Shown here: in pieces, positions 35,201 through 45,392 of the stretch
Layout of the letters: the number at the start of each line of letters is the position of its first letter
Numbering within the stretch: position 1 is the stretch's first letter
From: Segetibacter sp.
GTDB lineage: Bacteria > Bacteroidota > Bacteroidia > Chitinophagales > Chitinophagaceae
NCBI RefSeq assembly: GCF_025963695.1
Contig: NZ_JAOQAH010000119.1
Coordinates: 1-57,118 of the forward strand
Direction: 5' to 3'
Length of the DNA: 57,118 nt
Position numbers and translations under genes: made by a program
The notes under the pieces: generated by a model
Database searches by the model: none
Told to the model about the DNA's origin: nothing
What the model saw: the letters and a program-made list of their open reading frames with translations, nothing else

Positions 35201-38200
35201 TTATAGTTCAACTGCTACGACAACTACGGGTATCACTTATACCTTAAATGCCGCCAGTACTGCCGGGGGAAATACGATAGATGCAAACACAGGTGATGTA
35301 ACTTATTCGCCAACATGGAGCGGAACAACAATTATTACAGCGAGTGCAGCAGGTTGTAACGGACCAAAGACTGCCACGCATACAGTAACGGTAACTGCCA
35401 CAGTAGGAATCCCTGTATTTGCAAAAGGTGCCAGTTCTACTATTTGCCAGGCATCTCCGTCGGTTACTTATACCGCAACAGCAACCACCAATACGGGTAT
35501 TACTTATACATTGGACGATTCGAGTCTTGCGGCAGGCAATACCATTGTAGCTTCTACGGGTGCAGTAACTTATGCTGCATCATGGATTGGCACTTCAGTT
35601 GTTACTGCAACAGCCACAGGTTGTAATGGACCTTCAACAGCCAGTCATACTGTTACCATCACCCCAACTGTAGGTGTGCCTGTATTTGATATTGGGTCTA
35701 CATCGGTAAGATGCCAGGGAGCAGGCGTAGTAGGCTATAAGGCAACAGCAACCCATACTACGGGTATTACTTATACATTAAATGCAGCAAGCAGAACAGC
35801 AGGCAATAGCATTAATGCTTCCACGGGCGATGTTACCTACGCCGCAGGCTGGAGTGGAACATCCACCATCACGGCAAGTGCAGCAGGTTGTAACGGACCA
35901 AAGACAGCTACACATACAGTAACAATTACGCCTACAGTTGGTACACCTGTATTTGCCATGGGAGCAACGTCAACACGGTGTCAGGGGCCGGGTACAGTAA
36001 CCTATACTGCTACCGCTACAACAACTACCGGAATTACTTATAGCCTGGACGCTGCAAATCTTGCAGGAGGTAATACTATCGACCCCGCAACAGGAACCGT
36101 AATTTACAGCAGCACCTGGAGTGGTACGACAAGAATTACAGCGAGCGCCGACGGTTGTAATGGACCTAAAACTGCCGTCCATACCGTAACTGTAACTGCA
36201 ACTGTTGGTACACCCGTGTTTGCACTAGGCGCAACTTCAGTTCGTTGCCAGGGAGCTACAACAGTACCTTACACCGCAACCGCAACGGCAAACACTGGTA
36301 TTACTTACACTCTCGATGCCGCCAGCGTAACAGGTGGGAATGCTATAAATGCAGCTACTGGAGCCGTAACTTATGCAGCTGCCTGGTCAGGAACATCCAC
36401 GATTACAGCAAGTGCCACAGGTTGTAACGGACCAGTAACAAGTGCCCACACCGTTACAACTACTCCAACAGTTGGCACGCCAGTTTTTGCTATCGGAACA
36501 ACTTCTACAAGATGCCAGGGAGCAGGAACAGTCGCCTATTCAGCATCAGCTACCAATACAACAGGCATCACTTATACATTAGATGCAACCAGCCGGGGTG
36601 CAGGTAATACTATTGTCTCTTCTACCGGCGATGTGACATACGCGGGCAATTGGAGCGGAACTTCTATTATAACTGCAAGTGCTGCAGGTTGTAACGGACC
36701 AAAGACCGTTACCCACACTGTTACGGTGACTGCCACTGTAGGAAAGCCGGCATTCACTTTAGGCGCAAACTCAACAAGGTGCCAGGGCGCGGGAACAGTT
36801 ACTTACACTGCAACTGCCACTACGAATACTGGGATTACTTACAGTATTGACAATGCAAGCATTGCTGCCGGTAATACCATTAATGCTGCTACCGGTGTAG
36901 TAACTTATGTTGCTTCCTACACCGGGGTTACTGTTATTACTGCAACAGCCACCGGCTGTAACGGTCCTTCAGCTGCCAATCACTCAGCAAATGTTACCCC
37001 TACAGTCGGCTCGCCTGAGTTTGCTTCTGGTACAACCTCAATACGGTGCCAGGGAGCAGGACCTGTTACTTATACTGCTTCGGCTTCGAATACTACCGGT
37101 ATTACTTACACGATTGATGCAGCCAGTTCTACAGGCGGCAATACCATAAATGTAAACACTGGTGCTGTTGTTTTTGCAGCAAGTTGGAAAGGAACAACTA
37201 CGGTAACGGCAAGAGCTGCGGGTTGTAATGGTCCTTCGTCAAGTGTACATACAATTACAATTACACCTACTGTTGGAACGCCTGTTTTTGCAAAAGGAGC
37301 AACATCAACAATTTGCGAGGCATCGGGCGCTGTCACTTTTACAGCTTCCGCTACCAATTCTACCGGTATTACTTATAGCCTCGATGCTGCAAGCACTGCT
37401 GCGGGCAACACCATTGATCCTGCAACAGGAATGGTAACTTTTAATACTACCTGGAGCGGCACTTCCCAAATTTCTGCTGCGGCCAGTGGTTGTAACGGTC
37501 CCTCCAACGCAACCCATACAGTTACCATTACGCCTACAGTTGGGATACCAGTGTTTGCGCTTGGTGCAACTTCTGCCCGAACAGCTTCATCCGGAACAAC
37601 CACGTACTCCGCATCGGCTACAAGTAGTACCGGGATATCTTATACTCTTGACTCATCCAGCACATTGGCGGGAAATTCAATCAATTCGACTACCGGCGCG
37701 GTTACTTTTAATGCCCTCTGGAGTGGAAGTACTTATATTACTGCAACAGCAACCGGATGTAACGGCCCTTCTTCGGGGACGCACATTGTTAATATCAACC
37801 CCACACAAGTAACCACCTCACTCTACTTGTCGGACCCCAACCAGGCTTTAGACAGAGTTGATCCTGTAAATACCAATGACTTGACTACCTCCCAAACCAG
37901 TACCTTATCAACGACAAATACCGCAGTTGCCTTAGACTATACAACTTCAGGATCGGGGCGTGGCGCTTCGGTAACAGTCTCCCATACTGTTGGTACAGGT
38001 ACGGATCGTTTAATGCTCGTTGGTATTTCATATGCAAACACAAATAACCCCGCAATTCAATCAGTTACATTTGGGGGAGTGCCATTATCACTCGTAGGAA
38101 CAGTAAGATCAGACGGAACAGAAACGGTGGCTATCTACCGGTTGTTAAGTCCGGCCTCCGGCGTAGCAAACGTGGTGGTCAATATGGCTCCGACAGCTAT

Positions 38201-41200
38201 CAGTGGTGTAGTAGTGGGCGTTACATCTTACACTGGCGTAGATCAGGCTACTCCATTTAGTACCTATGCTTCCGCCAGCTCACAAAGCAGCCAAACAAAT
38301 CCTTCACTGTCTGTCCCTTCAGCCGCCAATGAATTAGTATTTGCGATAGCAGGAGCCAACGGAGCTTTAACGTCGACTACGGGTACAAACATTTGGACAA
38401 CCACGCAGACAAATATTAATGGTGCAGGAACAACCCAACCCGGCGCTGCAGGAAATGCAAACGTTACCTTTGGCCTGGCCGGTAATCAATCATCAAAGGC
38501 ATGGGTTGCTGCCGGTATTTCCATCAAGCCTTCTAAAATCGTTACAACCACTACGTTTACCCAGGCACCTGCTTTATGTGGTCCGCTTACAGTAAAGGCC
38601 GGAACAATAACGGTAACAAACTATCTTGTTATTGCTAATGGCACCATGCCGGCTAATCCAACTATTACCGCAAATATTTCATATAATGGAACGACTCTTA
38701 TTGAGCTTCCTAATCCCACATATAACAGTGAGACCGGAGTTTTGAAATTTGTGGGAAGCCTTCCTGCTGACGTAACAATAGCTGCAGGACAGGCAATATC
38801 ATTAACTCTTACGACCAACCAGGCAGGTGTAGGGTTTAAAGTAGAGTATGATAGTAAAGTTGCTCCATCTAAAATTGATTTTCCTGTTTCAAGCTTCATA
38901 GGAACTACCGGTATGGCTGTTTACAAAGTGCCCAATCCCGGCGGTACGCCTATTATTAGCGAGGTAAGTGGCAATACTGTTTACGTAAGAACAACGGTAA
39001 GTAATCCCTTTGGTTTAGATGACATTACCGGCTTTACCCTTGCCATTACGCCTCCCGGAAGTAGTGTTACCCCTGCCGTTGTGGCAACTTCGGGCTGTTC
39101 TCAAACGTATGAGTATGCTTGGACTACTCCAATGATTTCGGGCAATATAAACCTCGCTGCTACTGCTAAACAAGGTTTTGAAAACACCGTATCAAGTGTG
39201 CAGGCCATGAACTTTGCACTTTGTTCTTCTTGTCCGCCCGTGGCTATAAATGACTCTGCTACAGGAGCAGGCGGTGCACCATTACAGATTGATGTACTTG
39301 CAAACGACTATGATCCTAACAATAACATCAATGTCTCATCTCTTCGTGTTATAGACGAACCCAGAAACGGTACGGTGTTCGTTTCTAAAGGCTTGCTTGT
39401 GTACGTGCCAAACGGATCTTATGCTGGTAATGATACCATTACCTACCAGATTTGCGACAGCACCATGCCAACCGCACTGTGTACCACAGCACAGGTTGTT
39501 GTTACCATAAATCCCCTTTTCATCGATCCGTGCTCTGAGGCAAATTTGAGCCACCTGTATTACATTACCTATCCTGAAGATGATGTACGAAGGGCATTAA
39601 TAGCCTCCAGCGCTCCGGGGTTTCTTCCCATGCCAAGTAATAATATCCGTACGATTATTAGTCTAAAAATGCCGTATCCAAGCATGATTGTTTCGTGGGA
39701 TCATTGGGAGGACGGGTATGAACCGGATTTATTGAATCCAAGCCAGAATACAACCCAGGTTTGGGGCGATGGTAATCCTTATAACGGTATTGCCCCCGGA
39801 TACTCCGATGACATTATACCTGCCGGCGGAAGTATTGTTTTTGACAATACAATTCCTTCGTTTCCTCGGAATCCTGCAAATATTTTCTACGATGGTAGAG
39901 ACAAGATCGAGTCGTCTGGACAGATTGCTGTGACCCAGGTTTGCGGCGAACCTTCAAGGTTAGGAGTGCAGGCGATGAAAACAAACGTAACATCTACATC
40001 CGATTTTGGTCAGGCTTTTACCATTCCTGCAGGTCAGAATTTTCCAAGCAGGGATTTCGCTTATACTGCCTTGTTTGTACGATCTGCATCGAATAATAAT
40101 ATTATCAACATTGACAAGGATAACGACGGAACATTTGAAACCTCCGACACACTAAGCGAAGGGCAGTCTCTCCTTGTAAATGGAAACGTATTATCAGGTG
40201 CAACATTGGTAAGTACAGATCTTGTAGGGGTCGATCTTCATTTTGGTGGTATCGATGGCTTTTCTTCAAGGGAAGTGCCTATTTATCCTGCAACCTGGTA
40301 TTCAAATGTCTACTATACGCCGGTACCGACAACTTTGTCACCCGATTCTTCTGTTGTAATGTTGTATAATAGTCTTAGCCGTCCTATTAACATAACCTGG
40401 ACCCGGGGAAATAATACCACGGGAGTGATAAATCTACCGGCGAAAACGGTGAAACGCTTTCCGCTAGGCCTATCTGCAACGGCTGCTTATAAATTTGTAA
40501 ACCCAACTAAGGAGGCGTTCACTGCAATTGAGATTGTAGACTCCTATACGCCGGGCTATTCAGGTGCCGCGGGTCAAAACGAGGGTTCCACCTTTGATTG
40601 GGCCTTTAACCTGATTGCCGAGGCACGATTAACCACCTTTGCCACCATTGCATGGGCCCCTGGATCAACTGATGGAACAACAAATGATAATCCTCTATGG
40701 GTAACGCCTGCAAATAATACTACTGTTTATGTAAGATATAACGGCGATATTCAGAACGGAGCTCTTACTAGTCCTTGTGGGTTAAAGTATGATGTTGCTT
40801 ATACTTTGAATGCTTTAAACTACAGAAAACTTTTCGACACGGATAATGACCAGAGCGGCCTCGCTGTGTATACCTGCGACGGAACAAAAATCGCTGCTGT
40901 GTATGGAGAAGATCCTGCCAGTGCAAACCCGGCAAATCCAAGTTGGGATGTGGGTACTACTATTCAACCTTTTTGTGCCGTTAAACTAATTTTTGCCAAC
41001 GATGACTACGGGTATACACTTGTTGATAAATCAGTAACAATTCCGGTTTTGAAGAATGATGCTTCGTTCCTGGCCGTGCTAGACCCTGCTACAGTTACTA
41101 CCGATGGGTTGTTGCAACCGAAACACGGAACGGTATCTGTAAATGCGAACGGTACTCTGCTATACACACCGGAGGCTGGATTCGTGGGATTAGATACTTT

Positions 41201-44200
41201 GGAATATAATGTATGCTCAACCCCTTCTCCTATAAAGTGTGATATTGCAACTGTCTTTATCAAAGTCGCATTTTGTCCCACTCCCGCTAACCAGAATATT
41301 ATTTCGGGAATGGTATTTCTTGACAGGAGTAAAGACGGGATAAACAACGACGGCAATTTAGGTGTACCGGGCACAAAAGTGTATCTGTACACCGATGCAA
41401 ACTGCAATGCCACGATTGATGTAAACGAGATTACAGACTCGGTGGTTGTAGACAATTCTGGTTCGTATCAGTTTATTACTTATCCCGAACGAACGATTGC
41501 TGATGATTTTGATAATGGCGCTGGTGGAACCACCTGTGCTACCGGTAACGATGGAAATACGCCATGGGTAGGACCGTGGACAGATAAGGGAGATCCATCT
41601 GTAGGATTTTGTGTAGACCCGGCCCAAACGTATGCAAACACAAACGTTGAATTAGTAAAGGACGGTATAAGCAATAGTTATGCGATCAGGTTAAAAAATC
41701 CAAGTGCGTCGGCAACAAGGATTATTAACCTTAGTGGAGCTTCGGCGGCGTTTTTAAGCTTTTCTTACCGAAGAGCCGCAACCACCCTTACAGCCGGGCA
41801 AAATATTATTGTACAGGCTTCTAAAGATGGAAGCGTATTTGCAACAGTTTATACAATTTTAGGAGATGGAACCCGGGACGCTAAATATGTAAACGTGTTC
41901 AACCAGGACATTACCGCTTTTGCTACCTCTAATACTTATATCCGGTTTTTAACCAATCCGGGGGTAGGAAATACTGATACTGTTTATATCGATAACATTT
42001 CGATCAGCTATTTAAAATATCCTATCTGTTATATCACTGCAATTTCAAATGCTTCGGTTTTGCCAAATTACTATACCACCACTATTACAAAGCACAATTT
42101 CTCGGCCATTACAGGAGGAAGTTGTCTAAATCCATTCGATTTTGGTATAGCTAAAAAGAGCATCACTGTTAATGGTACCTTATATCACGATGTGAATGGT
42201 GTAACAGATGGCGTAATTAATGGAACGTCCCTTGGTTCTCCCGCTGGTGCTACTCTCTATGCTTACCTCGTTGACACATTGGGAAAAGTTGCGTTTAGAA
42301 CAACAGTAAATAACACTACTGGTGCATATACTTTTCCACTTGCTGATGTATTTGAAAAGTATAAACTAGTGCTTTCTACCAGTAATGTCGCACTTTATGC
42401 TACAGCGCCTGCTTCTGCTGATTTACCGGTAGGATGGGCAAGCGTGGGTGATGGTTTTGGAACAAGTAATGGTGCAGGAACAGGAAACAAAACAGGTGTT
42501 CCTACTTCATCCATTTCAGTAAATACTGGCAGCCTCAATATTACGGGTGTTAATTTTGGTATTGAACAAGCCCCCAGCCCTGGTAGTGGTACTTTTACAG
42601 CAGTAAATCCTGGCAGCACAATCAGTTTCCCCGTTCCGCCAATCGCTTTTGTTAATACCGGAATTGGTAGTGATCCTTCCCCCGGTATAATTAAGAACAT
42701 TCGTTTGGCAACTTTTCCAAATAACGCAACTTCAATTACAATCAATAGCATTCCTTATACCGGTGCAACATTTCCTCCCGGGGGAGTAGTTATTACTGCT
42801 ACAGTAACAGGGCAACCTACCATGCCAGTAGCTGTAGACCCGATTGATGGAACAAAAAAGGTGATCGTTACCTACTATACAGTTGATGATGCAGGTGTGT
42901 CGTCAGCAGCCGCTGGATCAGTTACGCTGAAGTTTTTAGCAGACCTTGACCGTGACGGTATAGAGGATACAAAGGATATTGATGACGACAACGATGGTAT
43001 ACCAGATGTAGTTGAGATTTGTGGCAATGGAGCAACCGGTTTTGGTTGCCTTGCAGGCGCCACCGACCCTTCAGCCGATAATGATGATGATGGTATTTTA
43101 AATTACCAGGATTTTAAATATGGTGTACTCAATTCTAATGGAGCTGTTGCGATACTAGACGCAGATGGCGACGGAACACCGGATTACCTGGATAGTGATA
43201 GTGATAATGATGGCATACCAGACGTTGTTGAATCGGGGGGCGCCGACTCTGATGGAGACGGTATTATAGATAGTTATACTGATACCGATGCTGATGGACT
43301 TTCTCAGAATGTGGATGGTAGTAATACAGGCGCAGCCGGCTCGGGAAATGGTTTGGGTAACTGGGATTTTGACGGAGATGGGGTTGCAAACCGCCTTGAT
43401 CTTGATAGCGATAATGATGGTATTTCGGATATCGTGGAAGTATGTGCACCAGACGTAAACAATGACGGACGGGTAGACGGTTTCTTTGATGCCAATGGTA
43501 ATGGATTTAGTGATGACTTTGAGATGGCAGGTGCGTTGTTAAAAACAAGTATAGACGTGTTAAGTAACGGAAGGCCTCAGAATTATCCTAATAAAAACAC
43601 CGATGGCATCGGTTTGCCAAATCCTTATGATCTTGACTCTGATGGAGATGGCTTAACCGATGTGATAGAGGCGGGGATGCCGGCCTCTGTAGCTGTAAGC
43701 AATGGTATGGTATCAGGAGCACAAACCAACGGCTGGGCCACAAGTGTAAGCTCACTTTCAGCTTTAAACCTTAATAATACTGATTTGCGGGGGCAGCCCG
43801 ACTTTATGGACATTGATAGTGACGATGACGGCATTTCCGATAATGTAGAAGGTCAGCCAACGGGAAGTTATGTTGTTCCCCATGATGCCGATACAGACAA
43901 TGACGGGTTAGCCAATGTCTATGATATCAGCATAAATAGTTATGGCGGAGCAGGCATTTCACCTTATGATCATGACTACGATGGAGATCCCGATTATATC
44001 GACTTTGATACCGATAATGATGGTGCAGCTGATATTAATGAAGCGTCGAGAATATTCAATATTGATCAATCCAATATCAATTCTTTGGATACGGATGGCG
44101 ATGGAATGTTGGACCAATTTGATTTTCTAAACATCAATTCACTTACTGTAGCAAATAAGTTTAAAAATGTCACAAACAGCCAAATGGGTGCAAATGGTGG

Positions 44201-44843
44201 GTGGAGCGGACCTACTCCGAGTGGTTCTGCAGTTCAATTAATTCGTTCTTTCCCGTCAGGGGATCGTGATTGGAGGGCAAGTTATGTTTTGCCACTACCC
44301 ATACTGGAATTTTCAGGTATCCTCGAGAAGAATATTGCGAAGTTGAAATGGAAAGTAGAGAATGAGGAAGAAGTGAGAAACTATACACTCGAAAGAAGTA
44401 AAAACGGAATTAATTTTAGTCCCATCGACCAGTTTCTACCAAAGTATACAGCTTCTTCGACTTACTCTTATGACGATGACATAAGCACATATAATACTGA
44501 TGTGGTTTATTACCGCGTGCAGCAAACTACAAAGAGTGGTCAGAAGAGTTACTCTAAGATCATCTCCTTTAAAAAGAGTCAGAAAGAGGCAATAACAATT
44601 AAGGTTTATCCAAATCCTGTAGTTAGTGGTTTTACTATCAATATTTCTTCTATAGAAAATCAGCATGCAGATATTTCAATATTGGATGGGTCTGGAAAGC
44701 TAGTGATAGAAAGAAACGTAGAGCTGCAAAAAGGAGCTAATTTGATAAGGATTTCTGAAACAAGCAAAATGCCGTCAGGCTTATATATGGTGGTGATTGC
44801 AATAAAAAAGGCAGTATACTTCGAAAAATTAATCAAACAGTAG
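32268..44843 (+). CDS. Giant T9SS-secreted multidomain surface protein with 17 tandem Ig-like repeats
   Basis: This 4,191-residue protein is a cell-surface adhesin-like T9SS substrate. Residues 1-77: unusually long lead with hydrophobic core and cleavage after ASA (Q77). About 78-250: a jelly-roll domain. About 248-331: an Ig-like domain. 337-1846: seventeen 89-residue repeats, each with a Cys near the start (TRCQG or TICQA) and one in GCNGP, a likely disulfide. Then a beta-sandwich (about 1861-2091), a DUF11-like part, two cadherin/Tandem-95-type modules (2322-2421, INDSATGAGGAPLQIDVLAN; and 2905-3005), an IgGFc-binding-like region, SdrD_B-type modules (from about 3005 and 3295), thrombospondin type 3 calcium repeats (3558-3955; many DxDxDG loops) and a final type A sorting domain (about 4109-4191, KVYPNPV to KLIKQ). 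Calcium rigidifies TSP3 repeats. The T9SS domain routes it across the outer membrane; attachment or gliding is inferred. A terminator follows. Confidence 0.93.
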   Translation: MRNVCRTLLPNKLLCSPEAKSYFFNPSISSAIKSFSKGNTAVQYFVKTAFAKKKSCFKAFFLIAVIVGFVISNASAQQLGNYPFTGLLLASCPNNNNTASGQVANVSFGNFTNAGGTCVASLSEFVNKDLNITASISLADYNQFSVTANSGYLLRLSSLSFTHQTSADPGGGVLSQWVLRSSVDNYATNISSGNTVKDAATVSNISLPAGVFTNISNVTFRLYVFTIDKKGTTWMNDNVSVSGLVVKIPSNPANPTSNSPQCANPGVTLTRTGVPTGNEVWYWQATATGTSTAKPEPTCTVTSSGTYYIRALDTVYNIWSTGAGSRTVTITPNVGPPVFGVGATSTRCEGIGTLSYPATAANSTGITYSLDATSTTGGNVINAVTGDVTFSATWFGPSVITATANGCSGPTTATYTVTTIAPVTVPVFVKGAGSTICQASGAVTYVASASNTTGITYSLDGPSVTGGNSINASTGVVTYAAGWSGTSTITASAAGCSGPQTSTHTVTITPTVGTPVFSAGVSSTRCIGAEIITYSASAGTNTGITYSLDSASISSGNSINAATGEVTFTASWVGSTIITATATGCNGPKASTHTVTTNGIVTVPVFALGGTSTRCQGAGTTTYTSSANYTTGVTYILDDASLAAGNTIVASTGAVTYAASWIGTSVVTATAAGCNGPTTASHTVTITPTVGVPVFDTGSTLVRCQGAGVVMYNATATNTTGITYTLDAASTTGGNSINASTGEVTYAAGWSGTSTITASAAGCNGPKTATHTVTITPTVGTPVFAMGATSSRCQAGSSVTYTSSATNNTGITYSLDAASTAAGNTIDTATGTVTYDAAWLGTSTITATATGCNGPSSSSHTVTTNAPVTVPVFTIGAGSTICQASGAVTYVASASNTTGITYSLDGASVTGGNSINASTGVVTYAAGWSGTSTITASAAGCYGPQTSTHTVTITPTVGTPVFAKGATSTICQASGIINYSSTATTTTGITYTLNAASTAGGNTIDANTGDVTYSPTWSGTTIITASAAGCNGPKTATHTVTVTATVGIPVFAKGASSTICQASPSVTYTATATTNTGITYTLDDSSLAAGNTIVASTGAVTYAASWIGTSVVTATATGCNGPSTASHTVTITPTVGVPVFDIGSTSVRCQGAGVVGYKATATHTTGITYTLNAASRTAGNSINASTGDVTYAAGWSGTSTITASAAGCNGPKTATHTVTITPTVGTPVFAMGATSTRCQGPGTVTYTATATTTTGITYSLDAANLAGGNTIDPATGTVIYSSTWSGTTRITASADGCNGPKTAVHTVTVTATVGTPVFALGATSVRCQGATTVPYTATATANTGITYTLDAASVTGGNAINAATGAVTYAAAWSGTSTITASATGCNGPVTSAHTVTTTPTVGTPVFAIGTTSTRCQGAGTVAYSASATNTTGITYTLDATSRGAGNTIVSSTGDVTYAGNWSGTSIITASAAGCNGPKTVTHTVTVTATVGKPAFTLGANSTRCQGAGTVTYTATATTNTGITYSIDNASIAAGNTINAATGVVTYVASYTGVTVITATATGCNGPSAANHSANVTPTVGSPEFASGTTSIRCQGAGPVTYTASASNTTGITYTIDAASSTGGNTINVNTGAVVFAASWKGTTTVTARAAGCNGPSSSVHTITITPTVGTPVFAKGATSTICEASGAVTFTASATNSTGITYSLDAASTAAGNTIDPATGMVTFNTTWSGTSQISAAASGCNGPSNATHTVTITPTVGIPVFALGATSARTASSGTTTYSASATSSTGISYTLDSSSTLAGNSINSTTGAVTFNALWSGSTYITATATGCNGPSSGTHIVNINPTQVTTSLYLSDPNQALDRVDPVNTNDLTTSQTSTLSTTNTAVALDYTTSGSGRGASVTVSHTVGTGTDRLMLVGISYANTNNPAIQSVTFGGVPLSLVGTVRSDGTETVAIYRLLSPASGVANVVVNMAPTAISGVVVGVTSYTGVDQATPFSTYASASSQSSQTNPSLSVPSAANELVFAIAGANGALTSTTGTNIWTTTQTNINGAGTTQPGAAGNANVTFGLAGNQSSKAWVAAGISIKPSKIVTTTTFTQAPALCGPLTVKAGTITVTNYLVIANGTMPANPTITANISYNGTTLIELPNPTYNSETGVLKFVGSLPADVTIAAGQAISLTLTTNQAGVGFKVEYDSKVAPSKIDFPVSSFIGTTGMAVYKVPNPGGTPIISEVSGNTVYVRTTVSNPFGLDDITGFTLAITPPGSSVTPAVVATSGCSQTYEYAWTTPMISGNINLAATAKQGFENTVSSVQAMNFALCSSCPPVAINDSATGAGGAPLQIDVLANDYDPNNNINVSSLRVIDEPRNGTVFVSKGLLVYVPNGSYAGNDTITYQICDSTMPTALCTTAQVVVTINPLFIDPCSEANLSHLYYITYPEDDVRRALIASSAPGFLPMPSNNIRTIISLKMPYPSMIVSWDHWEDGYEPDLLNPSQNTTQVWGDGNPYNGIAPGYSDDIIPAGGSIVFDNTIPSFPRNPANIFYDGRDKIESSGQIAVTQVCGEPSRLGVQAMKTNVTSTSDFGQAFTIPAGQNFPSRDFAYTALFVRSASNNNIINIDKDNDGTFETSDTLSEGQSLLVNGNVLSGATLVSTDLVGVDLHFGGIDGFSSREVPIYPATWYSNVYYTPVPTTLSPDSSVVMLYNSLSRPINITWTRGNNTTGVINLPAKTVKRFPLGLSATAAYKFVNPTKEAFTAIEIVDSYTPGYSGAAGQNEGSTFDWAFNLIAEARLTTFATIAWAPGSTDGTTNDNPLWVTPANNTTVYVRYNGDIQNGALTSPCGLKYDVAYTLNALNYRKLFDTDNDQSGLAVYTCDGTKIAAVYGEDPASANPANPSWDVGTTIQPFCAVKLIFANDDYGYTLVDKSVTIPVLKNDASFLAVLDPATVTTDGLLQPKHGTVSVNANGTLLYTPEAGFVGLDTLEYNVCSTPSPIKCDIATVFIKVAFCPTPANQNIISGMVFLDRSKDGINNDGNLGVPGTKVYLYTDANCNATIDVNEITDSVVVDNSGSYQFITYPERTIADDFDNGAGGTTCATGNDGNTPWVGPWTDKGDPSVGFCVDPAQTYANTNVELVKDGISNSYAIRLKNPSASATRIINLSGASAAFLSFSYRRAATTLTAGQNIIVQASKDGSVFATVYTILGDGTRDAKYVNVFNQDITAFATSNTYIRFLTNPGVGNTDTVYIDNISISYLKYPICYITAISNASVLPNYYTTTITKHNFSAITGGSCLNPFDFGIAKKSITVNGTLYHDVNGVTDGVINGTSLGSPAGATLYAYLVDTLGKVAFRTTVNNTTGAYTFPLADVFEKYKLVLSTSNVALYATAPASADLPVGWASVGDGFGTSNGAGTGNKTGVPTSSISVNTGSLNITGVNFGIEQAPSPGSGTFTAVNPGSTISFPVPPIAFVNTGIGSDPSPGIIKNIRLATFPNNATSITINSIPYTGATFPPGGVVITATVTGQPTMPVAVDPIDGTKKVIVTYYTVDDAGVSSAAAGSVTLKFLADLDRDGIEDTKDIDDDNDGIPDVVEICGNGATGFGCLAGATDPSADNDDDGILNYQDFKYGVLNSNGAVAILDADGDGTPDYLDSDSDNDGIPDVVESGGADSDGDGIIDSYTDTDADGLSQNVDGSNTGAAGSGNGLGNWDFDGDGVANRLDLDSDNDGISDIVEVCAPDVNNDGRVDGFFDANGNGFSDDFEMAGALLKTSIDVLSNGRPQNYPNKNTDGIGLPNPYDLDSDGDGLTDVIEAGMPASVAVSNGMVSGAQTNGWATSVSSLSALNLNNTDLRGQPDFMDIDSDDDGISDNVEGQPTGSYVVPHDADTDNDGLANVYDISINSYGGAGISPYDHDYDGDPDYIDFDTDNDGAADINEASRIFNIDQSNINSLDTDGDGMLDQFDFLNINSLTVANKFKNVTNSQMGANGGWSGPTPSGSAVQLIRSFPSGDRDWRASYVLPLPILEFSGILEKNIAKLKWKVENEEEVRNYTLERSKNGINFSPIDQFLPKYTASSTYSYDDDISTYNTDVVYYRVQQTTKSGQKSYSKIISFKKSQKEAITIKVYPNPVVSGFTINISSIENQHADISILDGSGKLVIERNVELQKGANLIRISETSKMPSGLYMVVIAIKKAVYFEKLIKQ
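33276..37805 (+). repeat. Tandem array of seventeen 267-bp coding repeats
   Basis: The period of 267 bp equals 89 codons. Each unit opens with PVF-x-x-G and runs through TGITYSLD, TGxVTYxAxWxGTSxITA and GCNGP to TVTITPTVG. Comparison by eye finds the strongest matches at 1335 bp, five units apart: units 2 and 7 start at 33534 and 34869, and a long near-identical stretch at 34176 returns at 35511. So units 2-6 and 7-11 look like a duplicated five-unit block. Confidence 0.92.
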
Positions 44844-44909
44844 TATATAGTCTTTTAGCAACGATATTGCTTACACCAGCGTTTGGGGCGCTACTAATTG
44901 TTTTTCCTT

Positions 44910-44938
44910 AAAAAGCTACCCCAAATGGTGCTTTTTAA
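44910..44938 (+). terminator. Intrinsic terminator after the giant adhesin gene
   Basis: Stem AAAAAGC-(T)-ACC (44910-44920) pairs with GGTGCTTTTT (44927-44936) with one bulged T and a 6-nt loop, running into T residues 67 bp after the stop codon. Confidence 0.7.
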
Positions 44939-45066
44939 TCAAGACTTATGCTCCGTTATCGTCATCAGCAAATACCTGAGTTGATATTTCATTTTTTATG
45001 CATACTCTTTTGGTAAATTTGTAGCAGGTTTTGCAGACTTAATGGTAAACCAAATCAAACTTTAAT

Positions 45067-45390
45067 ATGCCTTTTATAAGTATCGGCGATTTAAACGAAA
45101 AAGAAATAATACCCGGATACAGCGGCCGTGCGATGCATACTGGTACGATGACGTACATGTATTGGACAGTAGACGAGGGTGCTATAATTCCGGAACACGC
45201 TCATATGCATGAACAGGTTGCAACTGTTTTAAAAGGAAAATTTGAACTGACAGTAGATGGTGAAACTCAATTGTTGGAACCTGGAAAAGTTGCTGTAATT
45301 CCTCCTAATGTTAAGCATGGTGGCAGGGCAGTAACGCCATGCGAGTTATTAGATGTTTTTTTACCTGAAAGAGAAGATTATAAATTTTAA
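45067..45390 (+). CDS. Small cupin-domain protein
   Basis: The 107-residue protein is a single cupin. Motif 1 is PEHAHMHEQVATVLKGKFEL, with the His pair and Glu that hold a metal, and motif 2 is PPNVKHGGRA with the last His. Such one-domain cupins include enzymes of sugar or ketone chemistry and ligand-binding proteins; the substrate is not visible. It is followed after 2 bp by an SDR gene, and the pair is surely one transcript. Together they may form a short catabolic pair, for example isomerising and reducing a hydroxy- or keto-acid (speculative). A TAAATTTG at 45014-45021 fits a -7 promoter element. Confidence 0.9.
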   Translation: MPFISIGDLNEKEIIPGYSGRAMHTGTMTYMYWTVDEGAIIPEHAHMHEQVATVLKGKFELTVDGETQLLEPGKVAVIPPNVKHGGRAVTPCELLDVFLPEREDYKF

Positions 45391-45392
45391 AT

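Noticed and set aside
33276..37805. Regular DNA repeats suggesting a CRISPR array
   Set aside because: The period is 267 bp, the whole unit is coding and in frame through all 17 copies, and there are no unique spacers. It is a protein repeat array.
33276..43834. Many 60-120 codon frames in other frames of the giant protein gene
   Set aside because: They arise from the Thr/Ala/Gly-rich repeats read out of frame; none has a start context, domain or independent support.
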